From: Leptospira sp. B5-022
GTDB lineage: Bacteria; Spirochaetota; Leptospiria; Leptospirales; Leptospiraceae
Assembly (NCBI RefSeq): GCF_000347035.1
Contig: NZ_ANIJ01000047.1
Coordinates: forward strand, 1 to 60,000
Direction: 5' to 3'
DNA: 60,000 bases
In this document: positions 38,967 to 48,460 of the stretch, piece by piece
Numbering within the stretch: position 1 is the stretch's first letter
Layout of the letters: each line of letters starts with the position of its first letter
Notes under the pieces: generated by a model
What the model saw: the letters and a program-made list of their open reading frames with translations, nothing else
The model's database searches: none
What the model was told of the DNA's origin: nothing
Translations under genes and position numbers: made by a program

Positions 38967-39740
38967 ATGAAAAAAAACCTCGTTCAAAAATTTTTAGTCC
39001 GCTCTCTGGACTTCAAGAGCGGAAAGGCTCTATTTTTCTTATTCATTTTATTGATTGCACCGGCGGCTTTTGCGCAAGGCGGCAACGGTCTTGCTCCCGT
39101 TCCGGGGGAACTGGAGCAGGCTGAAAGAAGAAGTTCCAGAAAATTTTTCATAGGAGGTTTTACGGCAAACGGTCTGAGTTGGTTCGGTTCAGGATTCCAT
39201 TTTTCTTCCAAGTTGGCTGCTTCTCTCCAATGGCAGGAACAAAGGGTAATCCAAAGATTTGATTTGGATGTGAACGGTGTACAATCCGATCTATCCGGAG
39301 TATTCACCCTTACCAATTCTGAAAAGATCCAAAGACAATTATCCCTCCAGCTAGAATGGTTTCCTTTTTCGGGCTCTTATTATTTTGCCGCGGGTGGAGG
39401 ACTGGAAACATACTCGGAAAAACAACGGAAAACGGAGACCTATGTTCCTAGCGGGAATTATAGGGACTATGCTTGGAACATTTCCCAACAAAAACTTTTT
39501 GTTTCTGCAGGGGCAGGCTTTAGATATATTTTCACTTCCGGATTTTTTATACATGTAGGGGGAAATATACTACTCTATCCGGAGAGAACTACCCATGAAC
39601 AAAGAGGAGCTTACGGCACGAATACCGATTGGGATTATCGACAATTACAAAAAGATTGGCAAGAACCGGAAAAGGAGGCAAGAAGCCATCAGAATCCGTA
39701 CGGCGCTCAATTGCAGGTCCTATTCGGAATAGCGATCTAA
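38967..39740 (+). CDS. Putative outer-membrane beta-barrel protein
   Basis: The 257-residue product has a hydrophobic signal peptide (about residues 20-37) ending AFAQ. Alternating hydrophobic strands follow, rich in Phe/Tyr (FIGGFTANGLSWFGSGFHF, SYYFAAGGGLETYSE, LFVSAGAGFRYIFTSGFFIHVGG). This is the usual look of a small eight-stranded barrel. It starts 51 bases after thiC but is unrelated to it by function. The family is not recognised. Confidence 0.68.
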   Translation: MKKNLVQKFLVRSLDFKSGKALFFLFILLIAPAAFAQGGNGLAPVPGELEQAERRSSRKFFIGGFTANGLSWFGSGFHFSSKLAASLQWQEQRVIQRFDLDVNGVQSDLSGVFTLTNSEKIQRQLSLQLEWFPFSGSYYFAAGGGLETYSEKQRKTETYVPSGNYRDYAWNISQQKLFVSAGAGFRYIFTSGFFIHVGGNILLYPERTTHEQRGAYGTNTDWDYRQLQKDWQEPEKEARSHQNPYGAQLQVLFGIAI

Positions 39741-39808
39741 AATTTGGTCGTAAGCCTGTGCGGCCTTAGGGTAATATATAATTAAATTTTAATGTATGCC
39801 GGAGGACC

Positions 39809-40163
39809 CTAATCCTTTTTTTTATGGCCTGAAGTAGTTTTAAAAGTTTCGATCAATTTAGAACATTCCCAAGTAGAAACATCATAACCTATTGTGTGGA
39901 ACCAATTTTGTAAAAAATTTGGATCTTCTTTTTGTATACACAGTATAAATTGAGGATGGTTTACTGTTTCCGTATGAACGAAGTCTAAAAAAGTTCTCAA
40001 CCTTATTCCTTCCGATCTCAGGAAGATGTTCTCAGCATTTAAATCTGCAAGAAAAATATTGGAAGAAGTGCGGAATCTGTATTCCGATTTTGTAATCTTT
40101 TGATTGTAAGGATTCGTTTAACAGCGCGTATAACGCAGGGTTTTTAGGATTTTGCTCTTCATA
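39809..40163 (-). pseudogene. Decayed gene remnant with a frameshift
   Basis: A 63-codon frame from ATG at 40000 to a stop at 39809 extends upstream without a start as coherent protein text (ADLNAENIFLRSEGIRLRTF). Near 40095 a second frame begins giving NPALYALLNESLQSKDY, with its own stop upstream. Joined by one frameshift, the pieces read as about 117 residues of one protein with no start. The family is not recognised. I infer a broken gene, though a short real gene from 40000 is possible. Confidence 0.4.
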
Positions 40164-40355
40164 TTAAGAGACATAATCTAATAATCGATTTATTTTTCCT
40201 AAAAAGAACTGTCTTCCTCGGGGAAAAGTTATCAAATTCTAAAATGCTAAAATGGAATATTTTTTCCGGAAAGAACTTATAAAAAACCTTAAATATCACA
40301 AAAATTTCCCAGATGGAAGTAAATAAATGGTAAAAAAAAGAAAATTCTTCAAAAT

Positions 40356-41285
40356 GTGACCATGCAAAGGCTTGATTTCGGTCTTTCGGATAACCCCGGA
40401 GAGGCGGAAGAATTCTGCAAGTTGCTGAATCGTTCCGCTTTAAGTATTTGTTATGGATTGCCAATTTCTCTCAGGACTGAAGCGGTCTTATTCCTATATA
40501 AATACTCCCAAAACAGCATAACGGGAGGTTTTAATTTTTTACGGAAATATTATAGTCCCAGTTATTCTATCCTATATTGGATCAACGAATCAGCACATGG
40601 GTTACCTTGGGAAAATCCATGGCTTACGTTACTTCTTGAGTCTCATTCTTCCGCGTTACTGCTTCATTCGTTAGACGATCATCTGACGGACGGGTCCTTA
40701 AAAGCGAATCATATCATCCTTCAGCTTCGGACGGAGGCATGGACTAGATATGCTCAATCCACTAAATTATTCGGGAGAGAAGTGCATGACGGTGTTCTGA
40801 TCATTGACGAATTTATCGATCGATATTTTAAATCGATCGTAGACATCGGAATTTCCGAAAGTTTAGAGGCTCATCTCTCTAGATTTCGTTCTCAAATGGG
40901 GATTTGGTCCTTGCAGCCGTATTTGCTTTCCAGATCTTTTTTTTCCAAGGACCAAGCGGAACTTGTGCGTAAAATGTACGAGTTCTTCGGTGTGGCTTGG
41001 AGGCTTTTGGATGATTATCAGGATCTGAATGAAGATCTGGAAAATGAGGATATTTCTTCTATGATCTATTTCCTTCCGGAAGAAAAAAGACCGGACTGGA
41101 AAAGGAATAAAAAGGGAGAAATATTAGGTCTTTTAGAAGAGATTCGATTAGAAAGACAAATTGCCGATCTGATTAATTCGTATTTGAACGAAGCGGCAAA
41201 ACTCGCAGAAGACCTTCACTTGCCTAAATATGCAAATTCTTTACTCTCTTTAAAACTTACGGAACCTAGTCGTGCAATAAATTAG
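40356..41285 (+). CDS. Class I isoprenoid-synthase-like protein
   Basis: The 309-residue protein is mostly helical with two acidic motifs: DDHLTD (107-112, in LLHSLDDHLTDG) and LLDDYQDLNED (218-228, containing DDYQD). The spacing of about 110 residues and their position match the Asp-rich pair of trans-isoprenyl diphosphate synthases or class I terpene enzymes. The GGKRLRP substrate-binding stretch of polyprenyl synthases is absent. The start can be GTG (40356) or ATG six bases later; neither has a strong ribosome-binding site. Its end overlaps the converging SpoIIE gene by four bases. Confidence 0.72.
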   Translation: MTMQRLDFGLSDNPGEAEEFCKLLNRSALSICYGLPISLRTEAVLFLYKYSQNSITGGFNFLRKYYSPSYSILYWINESAHGLPWENPWLTLLLESHSSALLLHSLDDHLTDGSLKANHIILQLRTEAWTRYAQSTKLFGREVHDGVLIIDEFIDRYFKSIVDIGISESLEAHLSRFRSQMGIWSLQPYLLSRSFFSKDQAELVRKMYEFFGVAWRLLDDYQDLNEDLENEDISSMIYFLPEEKRPDWKRNKKGEILGLLEEIRLERQIADLINSYLNEAAKLAEDLHLPKYANSLLSLKLTEPSRAIN

Positions 41286-43387
41286 CCTAAATATTCTACG
41301 ACTAGTAAGGCCATGTCGTCTTGGTGTTGGAATTCTCCTTGGAAAGCCTGAACTCCATGTATAACCGAATCGCAAAGTTCTTCGGGAGGTCTAAAAGAAT
41401 TTTTCCTTAGCAGGTCGGACAAACGGTCTTCTCCGAAAAATTCCCCTTCTGTATTTCTGGAATCCGGAATGCCATCCGTATACAATACCACTTTGTCCCC
41501 CGGTAATAAATCCACCGATTCCGTTTGGTAAGTTGTTGGGATCGCCTCGTAGATCGCTACTCCTTTGGGTCTGTAAAATTCAACAATTCCGTCTTTTCTT
41601 AAAACAAGGCATTCCGGATGCCCTGCATTCGCGATCAATGTTTTACCCGATCTCAGATCTACGGTTACTAAGGTGGCGGTAATAAAATGACCGTCCAACT
41701 TTCCTTCGAATTGATTACGGATATGTAATAGAAGGGATGATGGGTCCTGAAGCAGAATAGACCAATCGCCCAAAGTCATTTTTAACATGGACGCCAAAAG
41801 TGCCGCGGAAACTCCATGGCCGGTTACGTCTCCGATGAACATTCCCAAGGAACTTGTGGAAGGATCGTAAATCACATCCAATAAATCGCCTCCAATCTCC
41901 ATCATCGGTTTGTATCTATAAGAGATCTTGGCATTCGGAATAACCGGCAGTTCCCTTGGAAGTAGGGCATTTTGGATCTTTCCTGCGATTGAGAGGTCTT
42001 TCGCTAAAATCCTTCCTTTTTGAACAAGCTCCGCCTTTTGGAGTTCGATAATTTTTGTCCTTTCTTCTACCTTACTTTCCAAGGATTCGTTTAGGGATTT
42101 CAGTTTACCTTCCGATTTCTCCAAGGCCCTAAAAACTTCCGCGTATCTTTTGGCAAGGGCTAAACTGAAGAGTAATGTAAGGACCAAAAAACTTTCGTTC
42201 ACCCAAGGTTGAGCCGGACCGAAACCTGCGAAACTCATCACAGTGTAGAAAGAGGATACCGCAACAAGTATAAGACCCGTGACCACCCAGCGAAAGGATA
42301 GAATGCTACTCCTTCTGTATTTGAAAAAAATATACAGAGTATTCATATAAAAGAATACTAATATGAATAGAAATATTTGGAAGGCTACCTTACCGAAATA
42401 CTTGTGGCCTCCTGTGAGTCCGTATTCTAAAGAAGGCCAGATGGTCAGTAGAATAAAAAGAAATTGTAATATTCTACCGGGAAGGTTTCTGGGAGCTTGG
42501 AAGATCCCTATCGTAAATTCGTAAAATAAGATAGGAAGAAATGCACCCAAAGAATATCCGAAGATGACCCAGGTCCAGGGGGAATCCACAATGTATTGAA
42601 ACCAACCTTCATAAGCGGGATACCAGATCGCCAATGAAAGATTTAAAAGAGAAAAAGAGAGATTAAATTTGTCTTGGGGTCTTCTGATATAAATGAACGC
42701 AAAAAAGAAGAAAGAGAAAAATTCCAAGGAGCTGAATAATAATACTCTGAGGGCTTTGACCAGATAAACCGTTTGTACCTCTGAAAAACTACCCACTACC
42801 GGATTTTCCATCATGTTCCTTGGCCCGTTAAAAGGAAACAATTGTAATGCTAAGGTGACTTCTTCATTTTGGAAAGGAATGACTACGATCCTGGGTTTGG
42901 AGGAATCTTCCGATTCGCCCGGCACGATTATCTGTCCTTTTCCTTCCGATATTACTCCTAGATAACAGCCCGATGGACAAAAAGGTATATAAGCGGAAAG
43001 TAATATATCCAGATCGTTTTTGCTTCTTTTTACGGAATGAAAGAATATGAACGAGGAATCTTTTCGTTTCGGATCGTAGTTAGAAATATTGGAAGGTGCG
43101 GCTAAAAAAGATCCATCCAGGTCCCGGGTCTCGGATATGTTGCCTTGGCCGGAAGGATTTTCTGAATCTTGTCCCGGTAGAACCGGGAAATGTCCGTGGA
43201 AAAAATTTCCCGGAGATACTTCGGAAAAAGCCCAGTTAGAAATTATATAAGGACTTTTATCCTGCTCCCAAATGGTAAATGGGATCCCCATTCCCACGAT
43301 TGGAGAAGGCTCTGTCGGTCCGCATTGTCCCAGTAGGAGGACCAACAAGAGAGAAACGATCGGTTTCTTTGTATTTTTTGTTTTCAT
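41282..43387 (-). CDS. SpoIIE-type serine phosphatase with lipobox and 7-TM receptor part
   Basis: The start is the ATG at 43387, giving a signal peptide with lipobox LLGQC (C22). The open frame extends further, but that extension overlaps the FGE-fold gene. An extracytoplasmic region of about 200 residues is followed by about seven helices (roughly residues 205-405) and a coiled coil (KSEGKLKSLNESLESKVEERT). A PP2C/SpoIIE phosphatase completes it, with GGDLLD, GDVTGHGVS, NAGHP, YTDGIPDSR and a final QDDMALL: all metal-binding acids are present. By family it dephosphorylates an anti-sigma or similar antagonist. No such partner is adjacent. Confidence 0.9.
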   Translation of the reverse strand: MKTKNTKKPIVSLLLVLLLGQCGPTEPSPIVGMGIPFTIWEQDKSPYIISNWAFSEVSPGNFFHGHFPVLPGQDSENPSGQGNISETRDLDGSFLAAPSNISNYDPKRKDSSFIFFHSVKRSKNDLDILLSAYIPFCPSGCYLGVISEGKGQIIVPGESEDSSKPRIVVIPFQNEEVTLALQLFPFNGPRNMMENPVVGSFSEVQTVYLVKALRVLLFSSLEFFSFFFFAFIYIRRPQDKFNLSFSLLNLSLAIWYPAYEGWFQYIVDSPWTWVIFGYSLGAFLPILFYEFTIGIFQAPRNLPGRILQFLFILLTIWPSLEYGLTGGHKYFGKVAFQIFLFILVFFYMNTLYIFFKYRRSSILSFRWVVTGLILVAVSSFYTVMSFAGFGPAQPWVNESFLVLTLLFSLALAKRYAEVFRALEKSEGKLKSLNESLESKVEERTKIIELQKAELVQKGRILAKDLSIAGKIQNALLPRELPVIPNAKISYRYKPMMEIGGDLLDVIYDPSTSSLGMFIGDVTGHGVSAALLASMLKMTLGDWSILLQDPSSLLLHIRNQFEGKLDGHFITATLVTVDLRSGKTLIANAGHPECLVLRKDGIVEFYRPKGVAIYEAIPTTYQTESVDLLPGDKVVLYTDGIPDSRNTEGEFFGEDRLSDLLRKNSFRPPEELCDSVIHGVQAFQGEFQHQDDMALLVVEYLG

Positions 43388-43452
43388 TTCGCATAACCAT
43401 TTTTGGCTTCTTACGTATTTGTTTATAAAAGTGTTGTCCGTTGTATAGCTTT

Positions 43453-44343
43453 TTAACCTGCGTCTTTTGCGCAACGAAACCCGAAATGATGGTATTCAGG
43501 ATAGTTTTGAGGGAAGTGAGCTCTTCTTTTGGAACCTCTTGCGTAACTTGCGGGCCACCACCAGGACCCTCCTTTTAAGGTTTTTTTATTATAACCGGGA
43601 CAGTTATCTTCTCCCTCACAAGGGCCTTTCGGATCTTTTCCACTGCAGGCTTCCCCGCATACTTTGTAATTTTCGGAATACCAGTCATGGACCCATTCCC
43701 AGGAATTTCCGGCCATATCAAATAGTCCGTACACTCCTGCGGGCCTACTTCCGACAGGTGCAGTCGGCATTAAATTCGGAGGATTGATCTTTTTGTATAC
43801 ACAACCTTTTCGTTCGTCTTCTTCAATGACGGCTAACTTACAGTTCGCAGGTTTGTTTCCCCATGGAAATAGATTTCCTTTGGGACCTCTCGCTGCCTTC
43901 TCCCATTCCGCTTCCGTCGGAAGTCTTTTGCCTACCCACTCGCAATATTCTTTCGCCGTATACCAGCTCACTCCTAACACAGGTTGTTTGGGCTTAAGAT
44001 ATAGATCACCGTAAGCAGGACCTATATAATCGCAGTTGCCGTTATAAAGACAATCCTTGCAGGAACCTTCTTCTATACATTTGCTGAAATCCTCATTTGT
44101 AACTTCATAGAGATCTATATAGAAGTCGCTGAGATAAATTTTTTGTTCAGGAGCCTCGTCGGGATCGTGGGTATTACTTCCCCGAATAAAATAACCTTCC
44201 GGAATACATTGCATTCCTTTGATCTTTTTTCCGTAGCAGGGTTTACTCGGGTCCGGAGAGCCGAGTACATGAGGAGCGATCAGAAAAATTAAGGATAAAA
44301 ATAGAATGATAAAATGGATCGGACGAAAGGAGAGCGAGTTCAT
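43453..44343 (-). CDS. FGE-sulfatase-fold protein lacking catalytic cysteines
   Basis: The ATG at 44343 begins a signal peptide. The mature protein has IPEGYFIRGS, then EVTNEDFSKCI, LPTEAEWEKAARG, MAGNSWEWVHDWY and the final GFRC. These mark the sulfatase-modifying factor fold. In the active-site stretch GGSWWWPASYARGS, the two cysteines of true formylglycine-generating enzyme are W and A. It is therefore unlikely to convert Cys to formylglycine. An extra Cys-rich insertion (CKDCLYNGNC; CGEACSGKDPKGPCEGEDNC) may bind metal or form disulfides. It lies directly upstream of the SpoIIE gene and may share its transcript. Confidence 0.85.
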   Translation of the reverse strand: MNSLSFRPIHFIILFLSLIFLIAPHVLGSPDPSKPCYGKKIKGMQCIPEGYFIRGSNTHDPDEAPEQKIYLSDFYIDLYEVTNEDFSKCIEEGSCKDCLYNGNCDYIGPAYGDLYLKPKQPVLGVSWYTAKEYCEWVGKRLPTEAEWEKAARGPKGNLFPWGNKPANCKLAVIEEDERKGCVYKKINPPNLMPTAPVGSRPAGVYGLFDMAGNSWEWVHDWYSENYKVCGEACSGKDPKGPCEGEDNCPGYNKKTLKGGSWWWPASYARGSKRRAHFPQNYPEYHHFGFRCAKDAG

Positions 44344-44442
44344 CAAACTGGGAAGAGTCCTTTCCCAAGAGGATTCGCCCCGGCGCATTCTTATGCAAGA
44401 GAAAAATTGACCGAGAAAAAAGGACCTATTTTCCGAAAATTA

Positions 44443-45600
44443 TTAGAGAATAAAAAGAGGGACGCTGCAAGAGGAAAAATCTATATTTCCTTGCTCCGTC
44501 GAATTATTTCCCTCGGAGTCTGTCACAGTGTAAATATAATACCCGGATCCGTCCGAGAAGGAGATGGAACCGGTACCTGTCAGATCTCCGCTCAATGTAA
44601 AGGATACTTGTCCTGATCTAGGAAGACAATCTACATATTTCCATTTCACAGGTTCCACTACGGAAACCGTTAACGTGAAATTTTTCTCCACATGAACTAC
44701 TTGTAGGGTACCCGCACTCCAGAGACGGTACCAAGATAAAGGATTAGAGTCGCTTCTATCCGCACCGTACTGCAAGGAGCTTAAGGAAGAAACCTGATGG
44801 GAAAAGAGCAAATCCCCTCCGGAGTATCCTTCTCTTAGAACGGAAACATCTTGGGAATAAGAAGAAATTCCGGGAGAAGCGCCTGTGAGAATATTATTCC
44901 AAGTTAAAGAATATGCCTGATTGGTAGTTGGGCTTCCGGCAGCGTAAGAAAGAGGGGCGCCGGTTCCGGTCACTTTTACGGAAATATTTTGGAAAGAATT
45001 GTGGATCGTACGATTCACTCCAATTTTCAAATTTGAACCGTCTTGTACGAAAGGAGAAGAAGATGAAAGGTTCGTCCAGATATTTTCAGTCAGACCATCA
45101 ATTACCCAATTGCTGAATGGTAAAAATCTACAATTCCCGAATTCTTTAGAGGCTAAGAAAGAAGTAGAAGGATCGTTCCCATCCAGAATGTAATCCAAGA
45201 AGTCATACGCGTTTGTTTCGGTTGAGAATACTTGGCGGGAATAATTTCCTCCTCCCCAACAGTTGAACGAAAAATTATAAGCTTCTAATTCTCCGAAGTT
45301 CGGTCCTTTGTTCCAAATCCTATGACCTAATGAACTGATCCTTTCCGGCCAACCGATACGATTTCCGCGAATCGCAACCGAAGTACCTTCTCCACTTAAA
45401 CCTTCCATAGAACCCGATACGGGATCCATAGCGGAGGTTAAAGCCTCGGCAATTTGGTCTCTATTTGTGAGTAACGATAACGCGATCAAATCGTTCGTTT
45501 TGGAATTTTTGTCATTCTGTGAACAGTAAAATAGGAAAAATATAGAAATCAGGGCGGATAGAAATACTCGTAAACGTGGGAGAAAACGATTTGGAAACAT
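44443..45600 (-). CDS. Putative lipoprotein, unknown function
   Basis: The 385-residue product has a signal peptide with lipobox FLFYC (C26). The mature protein starts with a Ser/Asn/Lys-rich tether and holds many short beta-type stretches rich in Ser, Thr and Gly. It has a Cys-containing C-terminal part ending near the membrane-like SCSVPLFIL. The pattern suggests a surface lipoprotein. No family is recognised. It runs in the same direction as the FGE-fold gene, 99 bases upstream. Confidence 0.7.
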   Translation of the reverse strand: MFPNRFLPRLRVFLSALISIFFLFYCSQNDKNSKTNDLIALSLLTNRDQIAEALTSAMDPVSGSMEGLSGEGTSVAIRGNRIGWPERISSLGHRIWNKGPNFGELEAYNFSFNCWGGGNYSRQVFSTETNAYDFLDYILDGNDPSTSFLASKEFGNCRFLPFSNWVIDGLTENIWTNLSSSSPFVQDGSNLKIGVNRTIHNSFQNISVKVTGTGAPLSYAAGSPTTNQAYSLTWNNILTGASPGISSYSQDVSVLREGYSGGDLLFSHQVSSLSSLQYGADRSDSNPLSWYRLWSAGTLQVVHVEKNFTLTVSVVEPVKWKYVDCLPRSGQVSFTLSGDLTGTGSISFSDGSGYYIYTVTDSEGNNSTEQGNIDFSSCSVPLFIL

Positions 45601-45812
45601 AAAATATACTCTGAGAAAACGGGTAAAAAACCAAGTTCCCTCTTATATTTAACCTATACGACAATGTGTTTTTGCGTAAAACAAGATTTCTTTCCCGCAA
45701 ATCCCGGTTTTTGAGCAAAAAAACCGATGGAAAGAATAGTTTGCTTGCTCGTCTCTAAACAAGGCGAAATATAACGGATTTCAATCAGAAACGTTTAAAG
45801 GGTACCTAAAAA

Positions 45813-46262
45813 ATGAAAAAATCACTCGGTTTGTTTGTCGTTTTGGCGGCGTTTTTAGTCGGTGAGTCTGTAATCGCCGAACCTCTTCCGGTTATTGGAA
45901 GATGGAAGACCGTAGACGATATTGACGGGTCGGAAAAGTCTGTAGTGGAAATTTTCGAAGAAAACGGGAAAATTTTCGGTAAGATTGTCAGCTTAAAAGA
46001 TCCTCTTAACAAAGCCGGTAAGCCTCATGTTTGTAAAAAATGCGAGGGAGAAGATAAAGATAAACCAGTGATCGGTTTAGTTTTCCTGAAAGGATTAACA
46101 AAAGGCGAGGATGAATATGTGGGTGGAACCATCATGGATCCTGAGTCAGGCAGGGTGTATCGATGCAAAATCGAGGCAATAGAGAATGGAGCTAAGCTGA
46201 AAGTCAGGGGTTTTATCGGGATTTCTCTGTTAGGTAGAACCCAAATCTGGCTGAAAAAGTAG
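45813..46262 (+). CDS. DUF2147 family exported protein, copy 1
   Basis: The 149-residue protein has a signal peptide ending VIAE. The family core follows: VIGRWKTVDD, VVEIFEENGKIFGKIVSL, a CxxC in HVCKKCEGEDKDKP, GGTIMDPESGRVYRCKIEA and the end LLGRTQIWLKK. DUF2147 is a lipocalin-like beta fold; the ligand is unknown. A second copy at 50400 shares the whole layout. The two copies bracket the TatT-TRAP transporter genes. Confidence 0.88.
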   Translation: MKKSLGLFVVLAAFLVGESVIAEPLPVIGRWKTVDDIDGSEKSVVEIFEENGKIFGKIVSLKDPLNKAGKPHVCKKCEGEDKDKPVIGLVFLKGLTKGEDEYVGGTIMDPESGRVYRCKIEAIENGAKLKVRGFIGISLLGRTQIWLKK

Positions 46263-46403
46263 ATTTAAGACGCCTTAACTTGCAAAACATAGCGGATTTT
46301 CTTTGGGTCGCGTTTGTCTTTTTATAACACGTGTTTTGAAAAAATAAAAAATACTTCTCACACGATGCGGTCCTTTTAAAGTTTTCCCGCTTACAAAGAA
46401 GTC

Positions 46404-46425
46404 GGCCTCCAAATGCAGGCCGATT
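46404..46425 (+). repeat. Hairpin before the TatT gene
   Basis: TCGGCCT/AGGCCGA arms around an eight-base loop, without a T-run after them. It lies between DUF2147 copy 1 and the TatT gene and could be a processing or stability element. Confidence 0.5.
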
Positions 46426-46453
46426 CAAATTTCAGATAAATAAGGAGACGCTA

Positions 46454-47338
46454 ATGTACACAATTAGAGTCCTAATAGGTGCGATTGCGATATTTAGTAC
46501 AGTACTGTCGGTGGGATGTGCAACCACTAGAACGGCTGCTTGGGATAATCAATACTCAGCTAGGGAGATCAAACCAACCAAGATCCCCGCTGACTTGGAA
46601 AAACTGTGGAAGAGCAGACACGTAAAGGAAGATTTACAAAAGTTCATCGAGAAAACTGAAGCTTGGGCTTCCGAAAATCCGAGCAACTACGAATCCAAAG
46701 TCCTTTTATGTAGAGCTTACTATCTTTTGGCTGACGGTCATCTTTACGTTGAAATGAACGATGAGAATGAAGCATCGATCAAAAAGCAGCAAAACGAATA
46801 TTTTGATAAAGGTATCAAGTGGTGTGAGCGCGGTTTGGCCCATAACCAAGCATTTTACGAAAAAGTAATAAAGGGTGGAGCAAAGTTCGAGGATTCGTTG
46901 GACACTATCACTTTGGCGGACATAGATGCGTTGTATTGGCGTTATGCTAATCTTGCTAAATGGTCCAGGCTGGAAGGTTTGATGACATTGTTGGAAAACA
47001 AATCCAAACTTACCAAGACCATGTTACGAGTAGAACAACTGAATAAAACCTACTTTTACGGAGCTGTCCTTCGATATAAAGCCGGCGCGGAGGCGTTAAG
47101 CCCGACCGGAAATAAAAAATTGGCGGATCAATACTTCGAAGAATGTATTAAGGTCGCTCCCGATTATTTCGGTACTCGGGTTCTATACGCCGATTTCCGT
47201 TTGAGAGGGAACGAGGAAGCTGCCATTAAACAGCTGAACTATGTGATCAAAGGAAACGCGAAAGCGATCCCGGATGTGGAATCCGAAAACATCATCGAAC
47301 AATTAAAAGCTAAAAAGCTGATTAAAGAGTTCGAATAG
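46454..47338 (+). CDS. TRAP transporter-associated lipoprotein TatT
   Basis: The 294-residue product follows AAGGAG and has a lipobox SVGC (C22). The body is alpha-helical with TPR-like pairs (e.g. YESKVLLCRAYYLLADGHLY, YFEECIKVAPDYFGTRVLYAD). It resembles Treponema pallidum TatT (Tp0956), a trimeric periplasmic lipoprotein that binds the substrate-binding protein. The next genes encode that partner and both membrane subunits, which supports the call. The substrate is not known; hydrophobic ligands have been proposed for the treponemal system. Confidence 0.87.
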   Translation: MYTIRVLIGAIAIFSTVLSVGCATTRTAAWDNQYSAREIKPTKIPADLEKLWKSRHVKEDLQKFIEKTEAWASENPSNYESKVLLCRAYYLLADGHLYVEMNDENEASIKKQQNEYFDKGIKWCERGLAHNQAFYEKVIKGGAKFEDSLDTITLADIDALYWRYANLAKWSRLEGLMTLLENKSKLTKTMLRVEQLNKTYFYGAVLRYKAGAEALSPTGNKKLADQYFEECIKVAPDYFGTRVLYADFRLRGNEEAAIKQLNYVIKGNAKAIPDVESENIIEQLKAKKLIKEFE

Positions 47339-47383
47339 AATATCAACCCAAACAAAAGCCCGAATGTTTTTGAATTCGGCCCG

Positions 47384-47408
47384 CGGTCCTCGATCTTATC
47401 GGGGACCG
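47384..47408 (+). repeat. Hairpin between TatT and DctP genes
   Basis: CGGTCCTCGAT/ATCGGGGACCG forms an 11-bp stem (one G-U pair) with a CTT loop and no T-run. It may tune expression between the lipoprotein and the transporter genes. Confidence 0.55.
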
Positions 47409-47438
47409 TCAAGTTAGGAGAAAATTTAGGAAATTAAA

Positions 47439-48458
47439 ATGAACCAGTTATTAACCCCTATTCTAATTGCGGTGACATTTCTATCTGCCGTCGTCGGCTC
47501 CGTTTCTGCGGACCCCGTTACGGTGAAGGTTGCTTCCGTAGCTCCGAGCGGAACTCCTTGGATGGACACTATGGTGAGCATCAAGAAAAAGATCGAAGCG
47601 GACTCCGGCGGTCAGGTAAAAGTAAAATTATATCCTGGCGGACAGTTAGGAGGAGAGAATGAAATTCTCGCAGGTGTACGTAAGGGAAGGATACAGGTGG
47701 CAGGAATTACCGCCGGAGCTCTTGCGAATACTGTTCCTGAACTTAACGTATTGGAATTACCTTATCTATTCGATAGCCTAGCGGAAGCGGATTTTATTTT
47801 GGACAATTTTCTATACGAACCTGTCAAGGAGATCCTAGCCAAGAAAGGATTTATACTCGTAAGTTGGGCGGAAAATGGATACAGGAATATCGGATCGAAG
47901 ACCAAACCGATCAGAGTGCCGGAAGATCTGAAAGGTGTAAAAATCAGATCTCAGGAATCCAAAGTACATTTGGAGTTTTGGAAGAAGGTAGGAGCCTCTG
48001 CTGTTCCGATCGCTGTTCCGGAAGTTCTTCCCGCCTTACAAACCGGCGTGGTGGATTCCTTCGATAATACTCCTTTATTCACTCTTGCTGCAGAATGGCA
48101 GACTACTATTAAATACTTCACCTATACTCAGCATATTTACCAGCCGGGAATGGTCGTAATTTCTAAAAGTTTCTTCGATACATTAAGTCCTGACATACAA
48201 AAGATCCTCATGGGAGAAGGGAATGGGATCGCAAAAGAATCCAGAGCGGGAGTGAGAGCATTGGATTCTAAACTTCTTAATACCTTGAAAAAAACAGGTG
48301 TGGAAGTTTACACCCCAAGCGCTTCCGAGCTACAACAATGGAAAAACTCCGCTGCAGGTTTGGATAAATTGTTGGTTGGAAAGTTGGGGGGAGAATCTAA
48401 AAGGATCTACGATTTGATCTTAAAAGGTAAACAGGCCTATAAATCGGGGAAAAAATAA
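47439..48458 (+). CDS. TRAP transporter substrate-binding protein, DctP/TatP type
   Basis: The 339-residue exported protein has a signal peptide ending VSAD. The DctP pattern follows: VKVASVAPSGTPW, LYPGGQLGGENEILAGVRKGRIQ, LPYLFDSLAEAD, LKGVKIRSQES and LPALQTGVVDSFDNTP. The last two include the substrate-carboxylate-binding Arg region. It delivers a ligand to the DctQ-DctM pair. Its stop lies two bases before the DctQ start. Confidence 0.93.
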   Translation: MNQLLTPILIAVTFLSAVVGSVSADPVTVKVASVAPSGTPWMDTMVSIKKKIEADSGGQVKVKLYPGGQLGGENEILAGVRKGRIQVAGITAGALANTVPELNVLELPYLFDSLAEADFILDNFLYEPVKEILAKKGFILVSWAENGYRNIGSKTKPIRVPEDLKGVKIRSQESKVHLEFWKKVGASAVPIAVPEVLPALQTGVVDSFDNTPLFTLAAEWQTTIKYFTYTQHIYQPGMVVISKSFFDTLSPDIQKILMGEGNGIAKESRAGVRALDSKLLNTLKKTGVEVYTPSASELQQWKNSAAGLDKLLVGKLGGESKRIYDLILKGKQAYKSGKK

Positions 48459-48460
48459 GA

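Noticed and set aside
43388..43474. Longer N-terminus of the SpoIIE protein
   Set aside because: It overlaps the FGE-fold gene, and the lipobox signal peptide begins at the later ATG.
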